DNA from: Gammaproteobacteria bacterium
GTDB taxonomy: Bacteria; Pseudomonadota; Gammaproteobacteria; Pseudomonadales; Pseudohongiellaceae
DNA: 64,000 bases
Direction of reading: 5' to 3'
Assembly (NCBI GenBank): GCA_028818225.1
Contig: JAPPOG010000042.1
Location: 1 to 64,000 of the forward strand
Part shown: piece by piece, positions 56,899 to 64,000 of the stretch
How the letters are laid out: each line of letters starts with the position of its first letter
Numbering within the stretch: the first letter of the stretch is position 1
Program-made: the position numbers and the translations under genes
Notes under the pieces: model-generated
Database searches by the model: none
What the model was told of the DNA's origin: nothing
The model's input: only the letters and a program-made list of their open reading frames with translations

Positions 56899-57738
56899 CT
56901 ATGTATTCGAATTCTTTGCCAATTCAATTGAACGATTTTTAGCGGCAGTCAATGCTTTTAATACCAATTCTCTGAGTTCGCCTTCTTCAAAAGTATTAAT
57001 TGCTTGTTCTGTTGTTCCACCTGGAGAAGTCACTTTGCGCCGAAGTTCTGCTGCTGAGTCACTGCTTTGTATTGCCAGGTCCGCCGCACCCAAGGCAGTC
57101 TGGTGGATTAGCTGCCTGGCAACATCTTCTGGTAATCCCAATTCAGTAGCAGCGTCTTGCATTGCTTCCATAAAAAGAAAGTAGTAAGCAGGCCCGCTAC
57201 CGGATACAGCCGTCACTGTATCGATATCTGCTTCAGAACCTACCCAAACACTTATCCCTACAGCATCTACGAGTGACTTCGCCAGTTCCTTTTGCGTATC
57301 GCTAACAAATTCGTTGGCAAATAAGCCAGTAGCACCTTTGCCAATTAGTGCGGGTGTGTTGGGCATACATCGAACAATCGAAGTTTCGCTGCCAAGCCAA
57401 TGTTGTAACTGCTGGATTGTGGTACCTGCAGCGATTGAAACAATCAAACTGGAAGCAGAATCCAAACTAATTCCATTACAAACTTCTTCCATCATCTGTG
57501 GTTTTACGGCAAGCACAATTACATCTGCGTCATTCGCTAGAGATTGGTTGTCTGCTGTCCGTATTCCGCACTCGGAACTTAAAACCTGCAGCTTTTTGTC
57601 GTCTACATCAGCGGCGATAATCGATGAAGGACAAGAGCCTTTGGCAAGTAAACCACGAATGAGACTATCCGCCATATTGCCTGCGCCAATAAAGCCAATT
57701 GTGGTGTTTTCCAAATTTTCTCCAGTTTGTTGTTTCAA
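56899..57738 (-). CDS. proC: Pyrroline-5-carboxylate reductase
   Basis: This 279-residue NAD(P)H enzyme catalyses the last step of proline synthesis. The Rossmann motif is TIGFIGAGNMADSLIRGL, the substrate motif is VRCMPNTPALIGKGATGLF, and the C-terminal signature is KVTSPGGTTEQAI. Length matches E. coli ProC (269). It is in the yggS-proC-yggT operon, 11 bases before yggT. Confidence 0.96.
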   Translation of the reverse strand: MKQQTGENLENTTIGFIGAGNMADSLIRGLLAKGSCPSSIIAADVDDKKLQVLSSECGIRTADNQSLANDADVIVLAVKPQMMEEVCNGISLDSASSLIVSIAAGTTIQQLQHWLGSETSIVRCMPNTPALIGKGATGLFANEFVSDTQKELAKSLVDAVGISVWVGSEADIDTVTAVSGSGPAYYFLFMEAMQDAATELGLPEDVARQLIHQTALGAADLAIQSSDSAAELRRKVTSPGGTTEQAINTFEEGELRELVLKALTAAKNRSIELAKNSNT

Positions 57739-57796
57739 TAGAAAAACCGTTTGCTGTCAGCAGATATTCTATCCCATTAGCGCTGGATAAGCGTAA

Positions 57797-58480
57797 TCAG
57801 GATCTCGGCCCAAACAGCGCAGTTCCCAGCCTGAGCATTGTCGACCCTTCAGCAATTGCCGCTTCATAATCATTGCTCATACCCATCGACAGTGTATCCA
57901 TCGCTGGAAACAGCTTTTGTAAGCGCTGATACTCTTCTGCTAATACGCGAAAACACTCGCGTTGCTTTTCAAAATCTTCCTCTGGGGCAGGAATTGCCAT
58001 TAAACCGCGCAATTGCAGGCGAGGTAGTTCATCAACAGTTCTGCATAAAGTCTCCACATTTGCCAGGTCTGTGCCTGATTTGGAAGCTTCTTGGGACAGA
58101 TTTACCTGGATACATACGTTTAAACTTGCCTTGTCTGGAGACCGCTGCTCACTCAAGCGCTGGGCAATTTTCTCTCGTTCAACACTCTGAACCCAGTCGA
58201 AGTTTTCCGCTATGCCCCGGGTTTTATTGGACTGGATAGGCCCAATAAAATGCCAGCTCAAATTCAGATCCGCCAATGCCGCTATCTTTTTCTCCGCTTC
58301 CTGCAGGAAATTTTCGCCGAATTCGGTGATGCCCGCTGTCGCCGCGACTCGAATCTTGTCCTCGGCATGACGCTTGCTGACGACGAGTAGGTTCACGCTC
58401 GACTCGGGGCGGCCGTATTTTGCTTCGAGCTCCCGAATCTTCTGGGCTGTAGCGGATATATTTTCTGCTATATGGGTCAC
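57797..58480 (-). CDS. YggS family pyridoxal phosphate homeostasis protein
   Basis: This 227-residue PLP-binding protein has the lysine in NLLVVSKRHAEDKI near residue 34, HFIGPIQSNKTRGI near residue 78 and LSMGMSNDYEAAIAEGSTMLRLG at the C-terminus. It is a single-domain alanine-racemase-like fold that buffers PLP without enzyme activity. It is divergent from pilT, the conserved arrangement, across a 178-base gap. Confidence 0.93.
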   Translation of the reverse strand: MTHIAENISATAQKIRELEAKYGRPESSVNLLVVSKRHAEDKIRVAATAGITEFGENFLQEAEKKIAALADLNLSWHFIGPIQSNKTRGIAENFDWVQSVEREKIAQRLSEQRSPDKASLNVCIQVNLSQEASKSGTDLANVETLCRTVDELPRLQLRGLMAIPAPEEDFEKQRECFRVLAEEYQRLQKLFPAMDTLSMGMSNDYEAAIAEGSTMLRLGTALFGPRS

Positions 58481-58658
58481 GTTTTAAGGCGTTTCTGCAG
58501 GTTTCTAGTCTGGGATATTCCCAAAAGGACAGGTACTATAGGTGACGCTGTTACTCCTTTCCAGTGATTGTGGGGCAGCTGAAATCTGGAATTAGTCAAT
58601 TTTCCGATTTCCGCAAAATCAATACCAGAAAAAACTCACACTGTTACAGGTTAGACAC

Positions 58659-59693
58659 ATGGATATTACAGAACTATTGGGATTTAGCGTAAAACAGGGC
58701 GCTTCAGATTAGCACGTGACCGCCGGTATGCCACCACTGATTCGAGTGGATGGCGATATTCGACGAATCAATGTTCCGGAAATGGATCATAAAGAAGTCC
58801 ATGCGCTTATTTATGAAATAATGAATGATAAGCAGCGTAAAGATTATGAAGAATTTCTGGAAACAGATTTCTCTTTCGAAGTTCCCAACCTCGCCCGCTT
58901 TCGTGTTAATGCGTTTGTTCAAAATCGTGGAGCTGGCGCAGTATTTCGGACCATTCCTTCAAAAGTGCTTTCCATGGAACAGTTGGGAATGGGTGACGTG
59001 TTCAGACAGATCTCCGATGTTCCTCGAGGCCTGGTCGCGGTAACTGGACCGACAGGTTCAGGCAAGAGTTCAACCCTCGCCGCTATGATGGATTACATCA
59101 ATGACACCAAATATGAGCACATCTTAACGATCGAAGATCCTATAGAATTTGTTCACCAGAGCAAGAAGTGCCTGGTAAATCAACGTGAGGTTCACAGGGA
59201 TACTCATGGGTTTAACGAAGCCTTGCGTTCAGCACTGCGTGAAGACCCGGACATTATTCTTGTAGGTGAGCTTCGAGACCTGGAAACGATCCGATTGGCA
59301 TTAACAGCTGCCGAAACAGGTCACCTGGTATTCGGCACACTGCATACCACATCTGCGGCAAAAACTATTGACCGTATCATCGATGTATTTCCAGCAGCTG
59401 AGAAAGACATGGTACGTTCCATGTTGTCGGAATCACTGCAAGCTGTTATTTCACAAACCTTGTTAAAGAAGCCGGGCGGTGGTCGAGTTGCTGCACATGA
59501 AATCATGATAGGTACGCCAGCGATTCGAAACCTGATTCGCGAGGATAAAGTTGCGCAGATGTATTCGGCAATTCAGACTGGTGCGTCGGTTGGTATGCAG
59601 ACTTTGGATCAGTGTTTGAAAGAGCTTCTGCAGAAGGGCGTGGTTACGCGCGAGGATGCGCGGTCCAAGGCCAAAATGCCCGAAAACTTCTGA
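58659..59693 (+). pseudogene. pilT: Type IV pilus retraction ATPase PilT with in-frame amber codon
   Basis: Reading from ATG 58659 gives MDITELLGFSVKQGASD then TAG (58710-58712) and then HVTAGMPPLIRVDG, so the amber codon replaces the conserved Leu of the GASDLH motif. The total length would be 344 residues, equal to PilT. The remaining domain is intact: Walker A GPTGSGKSSTLAAMMDYI near residue 135, Asp box LTIEDPIEF, Walker B ILVGELRDLE and the AIRNLIRE motif near residue 290. A GTG at 58716 could start a 325-residue product lacking the first strand, but no ribosome site supports it. Sequencing error, mutation or suppression are all possible. Confidence 0.85.
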
Positions 59694-60107
59694 TCTAAAA
59701 TTCTGAGAGGTTATACTACTTCGTTGCAGCTGCGCTCGGGGGCTGCGCCTAGCTGGATGGTATGGCTCATGGGCTCGCGTAATTGCGGCAGATACTCCTT
59801 AGTCTCAGAAATTTATATCTGGATGTTTAAAAATCATTTCTAGCTAGAATCTTTATGAGGGCATTGCGCCCTCGCTCTTTTCTTGCCTACCAACTCGGGA
59901 AGTGACATATCTGGAAGCGCTAATGGTGCGACAGGCAGGACTCCGGTAGTGCCCCTCGGAACTCACTGTAGAGCGCCGTGCGCGACTTACTCGTAAAACT
60001 TCTACCGGAGAAATTCTAAGAATCGTCATTTCATAGGTTTTCTTGTAACAGGGCAAGTTACAATACAACGAGGCGCTTCGACGCAAAACCCTCATACCCA
60101 AAAACAG
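59694..60107. other. Intergenic region between pilT and ruvX
   Basis: No gene or RNA was recognised in this 414-base gap. It holds one weak hairpin (59857-59873). In related genomes pyrR/pyrB often follow ruvX on this strand; none is here. No tRNA signature was found on either strand. Confidence 0.4.
59857..59883 (+). terminator. Candidate terminator downstream of pilT
   Basis: GAGGGC (59857-59862) and GCCCTC (59868-59873) form a 6-bp stem with a 5-base loop, followed by GCTCTTTTCTT. It lies about 165 bases after the pilT stop. Confidence 0.45.
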
Positions 60108-60560
60108 TTAAACCTGAGTGTTATATTCGGTAAACCAGTTCTCGAGAATAATCTGAGCTGCTATGTCATCGATAGCAGTTTTTTTCTTGCTGCCTTCATC
60201 TTCCATAACTTGTTCAATCGCGGCTTTTGAAGAGAGACGTTCATCCATGCCGTAGCAGCGAATATTGAATCTGCCGTCTATTCGGTTTGCGAATTTAACT
60301 GCGCGCATTAACAGTTCGCTTTCACTGCCATCCAGGTTATAGGGAAGGCCAACTACGCAACAATCAGGTTTCCATTCTTCCAGAAGTTTTTCTATCTGGT
60401 CCCAGTCCGGAATACCGTCTTTCGCTTTTAATACAGTCACGGATTTAGCGGATGCTGAAATACTTTGGCCGAAGGCAACTCCAATACGTTGAGTGCCATA
60501 ATCAAACGCCAATGCAGCAACTGGATTACTACAGTCATTGGGGAGGAGATCAATTGCCAT
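60108..60560 (-). CDS. ruvX: Holliday junction resolvase-like protein RuvX (YqgF)
   Basis: This 150-residue RNase H-fold protein begins with the catalytic pattern ALAFDYGTQRIGVAFG, with Asp near residue 20, and ends with KKKTAIDDIAAQIILENWF. YqgF/RuvX is implicated in 16S rRNA maturation and possibly in Holliday junction processing. It lies 22 bases after yqgE on the minus strand. Confidence 0.92.
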   Translation of the reverse strand: MAIDLLPNDCSNPVAALAFDYGTQRIGVAFGQSISASAKSVTVLKAKDGIPDWDQIEKLLEEWKPDCCVVGLPYNLDGSESELLMRAVKFANRIDGRFNIRCYGMDERLSSKAAIEQVMEDEGSKKKTAIDDIAAQIILENWFTEYNTQV

Positions 60561-60582
60561 GGAAAGAATTCAAATTCGAAAC

Positions 60583-61161
60583 TCAGGAGTGGCCGGCTTC
60601 CGGAGAGATCTGTTGTATGTTGATTCCAAGCAGGGCTGCCGCGTCATTCACTTTAGACGCGTAATCCTTGGAGAAAATCAGTTCGGAGTTTGCGGGCGCC
60701 GTTAACCAGGCATTCTCACTAATCTCTCTTTCCAGTTGGCCAGCGTCCCAACCCGCACAACCAAGGGCAACGAGATAATTATCAGGGCCACTTCCCGTGG
60801 CGATATCCTGTAAGATCGTTTTGGAGGTGCAAATGGTAATCTCAGGAGTAACCGAAATCGAAGATTCCCATCGGTTTTCAGCATCGTGAATTATGAATCC
60901 CTTATCACGTTCCACCGGCCCGCCAGCGAGAACATGCTCCATGTGAAATTTGCCTTCATCCACATCGCAGACGATATCCAGTTCATCAAATATATCTGAA
61001 ACACATGCCTGTAACGGTTTGTTAATTACAATGCCCAGGGCGCCTTCTTCGTTATGCTTCCACAAATAGGTCACAGTGTTTGCGAAGTAGGAATCCATTA
61101 GTTGGGGCATTGCAATAAGAAACTGGTTTTCCAGACAATTGTCTGGCGCGCTGTCAGACAT
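60583..61161 (-). CDS. yqgE: YqgE/AlgH family protein
   Basis: This 192-residue protein matches YqgE/AlgH: ENQFLIAMPQLMDSYFANTV at the start, GALGIVINKPL, VLAGGPVERDKGFIIHD and GCAGWDAGQLEREISENAWL. The family is conserved next to ruvX; the role is unknown. It sits between tonB and ruvX, the usual order. Confidence 0.93.
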   Translation of the reverse strand: MSDSAPDNCLENQFLIAMPQLMDSYFANTVTYLWKHNEEGALGIVINKPLQACVSDIFDELDIVCDVDEGKFHMEHVLAGGPVERDKGFIIHDAENRWESSISVTPEITICTSKTILQDIATGSGPDNYLVALGCAGWDAGQLEREISENAWLTAPANSELIFSKDYASKVNDAAALLGINIQQISPEAGHS

Positions 61162-61180
61162 TACAAATACCGAAAACTAT

Positions 61181-62056
61181 TCAGAAGCTGGTTAATGCGT
61201 TTCCTTCATGGAAGCGCCAGGTACGAATGATCTCGAGTATATCAGCTTCGGCACGCATTGCCTCGGGAAATGGATCGAATGGTGCGGCAAGGTGAACAAT
61301 TTCTACCGCAGCATTGTCCAGAACGGTTTGACCTGAGGATTGCAAAACGCGGATTTCATCTACTTGGCCATCGGGCAGCAGTGCTACCAGCATTCTCAAG
61401 CTGCCGTAAATCTGCTCCCGTCTTGCTTGCTCGGGATAATTAATATTACCGACGGCTTCGATGCGGCGTCGCCAGTTGTCCAGGTAAAGCGCATCGCGAC
61501 TCTTCTGGGTAGAGGCAGACGATATGGTGTATCGGCGTGGGCGTTTAGCATAGGCTTGCCGTTGTAAATCAAGTTGGGCCTGTAAACTAGCTATTGCCAA
61601 ACTTAAATCGTCCGGCGATGTTTCCTCGGTAATCGGTTGTTCCTCTTCAGGCGCCAGTTCTTCTAATAACTGTCTGGTTTGATCTTCATTTGCAAAAGCA
61701 GAAACTACTGCCAAGTCCTGTTCAATAATTTCATTCACAATTTCCGGTGACGTGGGAACAGGAACTACTTCTTGAATTACATCGTCATTAAAATCTGATT
61801 CAAATGGCGTACTTGGTGCAGCTCTTTCTTCGAGATTGCCGCTCCCGATTTGGTTTTCCTGTGCGAGAAAATCTGCCTGCTCAGGTTCAATTTCACTTCG
61901 GTATTGTGCCATTGTGATTTCTAATACGGGCGCACTGTTTAGCTCTTCGAGGTAAGAGAAGCCTACGCCTAGAATAATAATGGCGTGTACACAGGCAGAG
62001 AGAAAGACGGTAAAACCGAACCGTTCCTTTGAAAGTTCGACATCAGTTTGAGCCAT
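61181..62056 (-). CDS. TonB family energy transducer
   Basis: This 291-residue protein has an N-terminal membrane anchor (TVFLSACVHAIIILGVGF, residues about 16-33), a Glu/Pro-rich linker (about 40-190) and a C-terminal TonB domain with EQARREQIYGSLRMLVALLP and VLQSSGQTVLDNAAVEIVHLA. It would carry proton-motive energy to outer-membrane receptors, or act in a gliding/motility role as reported for some relatives. No exbB/exbD lie near. It falls between gshB and yqgE as in Pseudomonas-like genomes. Confidence 0.85.
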   Translation of the reverse strand: MAQTDVELSKERFGFTVFLSACVHAIIILGVGFSYLEELNSAPVLEITMAQYRSEIEPEQADFLAQENQIGSGNLEERAAPSTPFESDFNDDVIQEVVPVPTSPEIVNEIIEQDLAVVSAFANEDQTRQLLEELAPEEEQPITEETSPDDLSLAIASLQAQLDLQRQAYAKRPRRYTISSASTQKSRDALYLDNWRRRIEAVGNINYPEQARREQIYGSLRMLVALLPDGQVDEIRVLQSSGQTVLDNAAVEIVHLAAPFDPFPEAMRAEADILEIIRTWRFHEGNALTSF

Positions 62057-62107
62057 AGACTGGTTTTCGGTTACCTCGTTCGAGTAAAAGATTAAGTAAT
62101 ACTAATG

Positions 62108-63061
62108 CTATACCGCTTCGAGTTTGCTTTGGATACAGTCCATTAAATCACCGGCGATTTCCAGATTCTGAGCCCGATCGATTTCTCTAACGCAGGTCGG
62201 ACTCGTAACATTTATTTCTGTGAGATAGTCACCAATGACATCCAGCCCTACAAATAGTAAACCTCTTTCTTTTAATGCAGGGCTAACTTCATCACAAATC
62301 CAGCGATCCCTATCGCTGAGTTCCTGGGCGATTCCATTCCCACCAGCAGCCAGATTTCCTCTTGATTCACCAATAGCGGGCACTCTTGCTAAACAATAAT
62401 TAACCGGTTCTCCGTCAATTAATAATATGCGCTTGTCTCCATCGGTTATTTCCGGAATGTATTTCTGCGCCATAATTTGACGCTGACCTCCCTCTGTTAA
62501 TGTCTCGATGATCACACTCAAGTTCGAATCATCTTTTTTAGCTCTGAATATAGAGGTGCCACCCATTCCATCAAGTGGTTTATATATTACATCTTCGTGT
62601 TCTTGGTGAAATGCCTTTAATTTGTTTTCTGCCGAGGCTACCAGAACAGGAGGGCAACATTGTGGAAACTGGGTCGCAAAAAGTTTCTCGTTGCAGTCTC
62701 TCAGGCTTTGCGGATCGTTTACAATAAGAGTGCCTTCGGACTGAGCCCGCTCTAATAAATAGGTTGAATAAATATAGTCTAGATTAAATGGAGGATCTTT
62801 GCGCATCAGGATTACATCTAGCTCCGCCAAGGCCTGGTCTGAGTGACTTCCGAGTTCAAACCATTTATTTTCATCATCCATAACAGAAAGAGTGTGCATG
62901 GCCGCTCGGGGAGACCCTTGATCCATGTATAAATCAGACTGCAACATATAGTGAATCACCCAGCCACGCTTCTGCGCAGCGAGTAACATCGCCAGTGTCG
63001 TATCTTTTTTAACAGTGATGGAGTCTATGGGGTCCATCACTACGCCAAGTTTTATGCTCAT
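62108..63061 (-). CDS. gshB: Glutathione synthetase
   Basis: This 317-residue ATP-grasp enzyme joins gamma-glutamylcysteine and glycine. Motifs are LGVVMDPIDSITVKKDTTLA at the N-terminus, DVILMRKDPPFNLDYIY, ATP-grasp KPLDGMGGTSIFRAK near residue 160 and EINVTSPTCVREID at the end. Length matches E. coli GshB (316). It opens the gshB-tonB-yqgE-ruvX operon. Confidence 0.96.
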   Translation of the reverse strand: MSIKLGVVMDPIDSITVKKDTTLAMLLAAQKRGWVIHYMLQSDLYMDQGSPRAAMHTLSVMDDENKWFELGSHSDQALAELDVILMRKDPPFNLDYIYSTYLLERAQSEGTLIVNDPQSLRDCNEKLFATQFPQCCPPVLVASAENKLKAFHQEHEDVIYKPLDGMGGTSIFRAKKDDSNLSVIIETLTEGGQRQIMAQKYIPEITDGDKRILLIDGEPVNYCLARVPAIGESRGNLAAGGNGIAQELSDRDRWICDEVSPALKERGLLFVGLDVIGDYLTEINVTSPTCVREIDRAQNLEIAGDLMDCIQSKLEAV

Positions 63062-63195
63062 TCCCCGTTCCTGTTACCAGTTACACCTTGAGTTTTGACT
63101 CTTCTACAGCCCATCGAAATAGTGAGGCGAGATCATATTACACCTTAATCGGGGAAGCGATTCCACAATCTGTAAGTTTCCGATCTTAAACAAGT

Positions 63196-63225
63196 TTTTC
63201 GCTATATCGGCAAACCGTTTATAAT
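63196..63225 (+). promoter_or_regulatory. Candidate sigma-70 promoter
   Basis: A perfect -10 TATAAT (63220-63225) lies 31 bases before the GTG start of the next gene. A weak -35 (TTTTCG, 63196-63201) is found at 18-bp spacing. Confidence 0.4.
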
Positions 63226-63255
63226 ACACACTTTCGAGAAAGGATTTAGTGAAGA

Positions 63256-63783
63256 GTGAAGGCGATAGTATTTACCTGGGGTATTGGTGGTGTTCTCTTT
63301 ATCTTGCTTTTCGCAATTTATCGACTTACGCCAATGGCTCTGGCGCTGGAAAATTTTCCAATGTCATTTCTTCATTGGTTCGCACTAATTTTTAGCATTG
63401 TGTACATGGCTTATGCGGAAGGCTACAAGGGATTCCATCTTGGTTTCGCGCCGAGGGTCGTATTGCGTGCAATTTATCTCCAGGAGAATCCAAGAATATC
63501 CCATGTCCTGTTAGCACCGATTTTTTGTATGGGGTTTATCTATGCGACCAGAAAGAGACAACTGTTATCAATAGGGCTCACCCTTATGATCATATGTTTC
63601 ATTATTCTGGTAAGGCTATTGCCGCAACCCTGGCGGGGTATATTGGATGCAGGTGTAGTTGCCGGATTAAGTCTGGGTGTTATTTCAATCTTGTATTTCC
63701 TTTATCAAGCGCGAAACCATCCAACAACGATTTCAGTAACAGCCGAAATTCCAGGAGATGACTGGCGATTACAATCTCACTAG
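63256..63783 (+). CDS. Hypothetical membrane protein, 175 aa
   Basis: This 175-residue protein has about five hydrophobic segments, starting with FTWGIGGVLFILLFAIY, and a polar tail ending GDDWRLQSH. A central SIVYMAYAEGYKGFHLGFAPRV stretch precedes the third membrane segment. No family was recognised with confidence. The start is GTG at 63256, with AAAGGA about ten bases upstream. It is followed after 30 bases by a glycosyltransferase on the same strand. Confidence 0.65.
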   Translation: MKAIVFTWGIGGVLFILLFAIYRLTPMALALENFPMSFLHWFALIFSIVYMAYAEGYKGFHLGFAPRVVLRAIYLQENPRISHVLLAPIFCMGFIYATRKRQLLSIGLTLMIICFIILVRLLPQPWRGILDAGVVAGLSLGVISILYFLYQARNHPTTISVTAEIPGDDWRLQSH

Positions 63784-63813
63784 TGCAGGCATACGAAAGA
63801 GTAATATTAATAT

Positions 63814-64000
63814 ATGAGCAAAGAAGAAAAAGAAAAAAGCTGCGCTATAGTTGTGAGCTATAAGCCAGATATAACTGCCCTTCTAAAGTTACTCGGCCAA
63901 CTTAATAAGGAAACAGATTTTATTGTAATCGATAATGGCTCTTCAGAGATTGGACGGCTCGCGGAGTCGATCATAGTCTATGATCGTTGTAGGGACCTGG
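63814..64000 (+). CDS. Glycosyltransferase family 2, N-terminal part (cut by window)
   Basis: The ATG at 63814 opens a Lys/Glu-rich start and then CAIVVSYKPDITALLKLLGQ and DFIVIDNGSS, the classic GT-A start (VxVVSYxPD, DNGSSD-like) of a family 2 transferase, as in rhamnosyltransferases. The gene runs off the window edge. Its donor sugar cannot be told. Confidence 0.75.
   Translation, partial: MSKEEKEKSCAIVVSYKPDITALLKLLGQLNKETDFIVIDNGSSEIGRLAESIIVYDRCRDL

Noticed and set aside
58710-58712. Pyrrolysine or programmed amber readthrough in pilT
   Set aside because: The site is the Leu of GASDLH in all PilT proteins, with no pyl genes or known recoding context. A mutation or read error is simpler.
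59694-60107. tRNA or selC gene between pilT and ruvX
   Set aside because: No GTTCGA T-loop, acceptor stem or CCA end was found on either strand, so no RNA gene is called.
1-64000. CRISPR array, insertion sequence or prophage
   Set aside because: No regularly spaced repeats, transposase or integrase frames, or phage structural genes were recognised.

Overview
This looks like a chromosomal segment of a marine-type gammaproteobacterium of moderate GC content, related in gene order to the Pseudomonas/Cellvibrio/Pseudohongiella side of the class. The evidence is lipid A, heptose and Kdo genes plus conserved blocks: pilT | yggS-proC-yggT-metX-metW-rdgB-hemW, rppH-ptsP, lgt-thyA-folA, and gshB-tonB-yqgE-ruvX. 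No rRNA, tRNA, CRISPR array, insertion sequence or prophage was recognised.

Layout. 1-9.9 kb is envelope biogenesis: a carbamoyltransferase cut by the window edge, a GT-C type membrane protein, lpxL, hldE and waaA, with an aldo/keto reductase, an FAD oxidoreductase and pepQ. 9.9-13.8 kb holds small genes (MAPEG, DUF1330, YbjQ) and then an AT-rich acyltransferase-ACP-HlyD operon that ends abruptly inside hlyD. 13.8-18.4 kb is gcvTHP. 18.4-22.7 kb has a decayed patch, a DUF5916 outer-membrane protein, a probable selenocysteine-containing peroxiredoxin-like protein and a signal peptidase I. 23-27.5 kb is the giant helicase lhr behind a perfect CTGT-N8-ACAG SOS box. 27.9-35.4 kb is accessory: PilZ, DUF6164, TraB/GumN, a SutA-like small protein, an XRE regulator, an unknown 347-aa protein, an FKBP, a cyclase-domain gene that appears frameshifted, and an SRPBCC protein. 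35.7-42.1 kb has a decayed PspB-like gene, a SoxC/sulfite-oxidase-like enzyme, polB, a GcvR-like ACT protein, an imelysin lipoprotein and a HAD phosphatase. 42.3-51.2 kb is rppH-ptsP and lgt-thyA-folA, separated by a minus-strand block (GNAT, carbonic anhydrase, a decayed encapsulated ferritin, lipoprotein, PaiB, NRDE). 51.2-58.5 kb is argE, phhB, hemW, rdgB, metW, metX, yggT, proC and yggS. 58.7-63 kb is pilT (interrupted by an amber codon), ruvX, yqgE, tonB and gshB. The window ends in a membrane protein and the start of a family 2 glycosyltransferase.

Most notable: (1) an in-frame TGA at the redox position of a secreted peroxiredoxin-like protein, with a bacterial-SECIS-like hairpin, best read as selenocysteine; (2) a TAG codon in the conserved N-terminus of pilT; (3) an EncFtn pseudogene with a one-base deletion and loss of two ferroxidase ligands; (4) a truncated lipid-acyltransferase/ACP/HlyD export cassette; (5) a cyclase gene apparently split by a -1 shift at an A5 run. 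Several lesions in 64 kb mean either real gene decay or assembly errors, and reads are needed to tell which.
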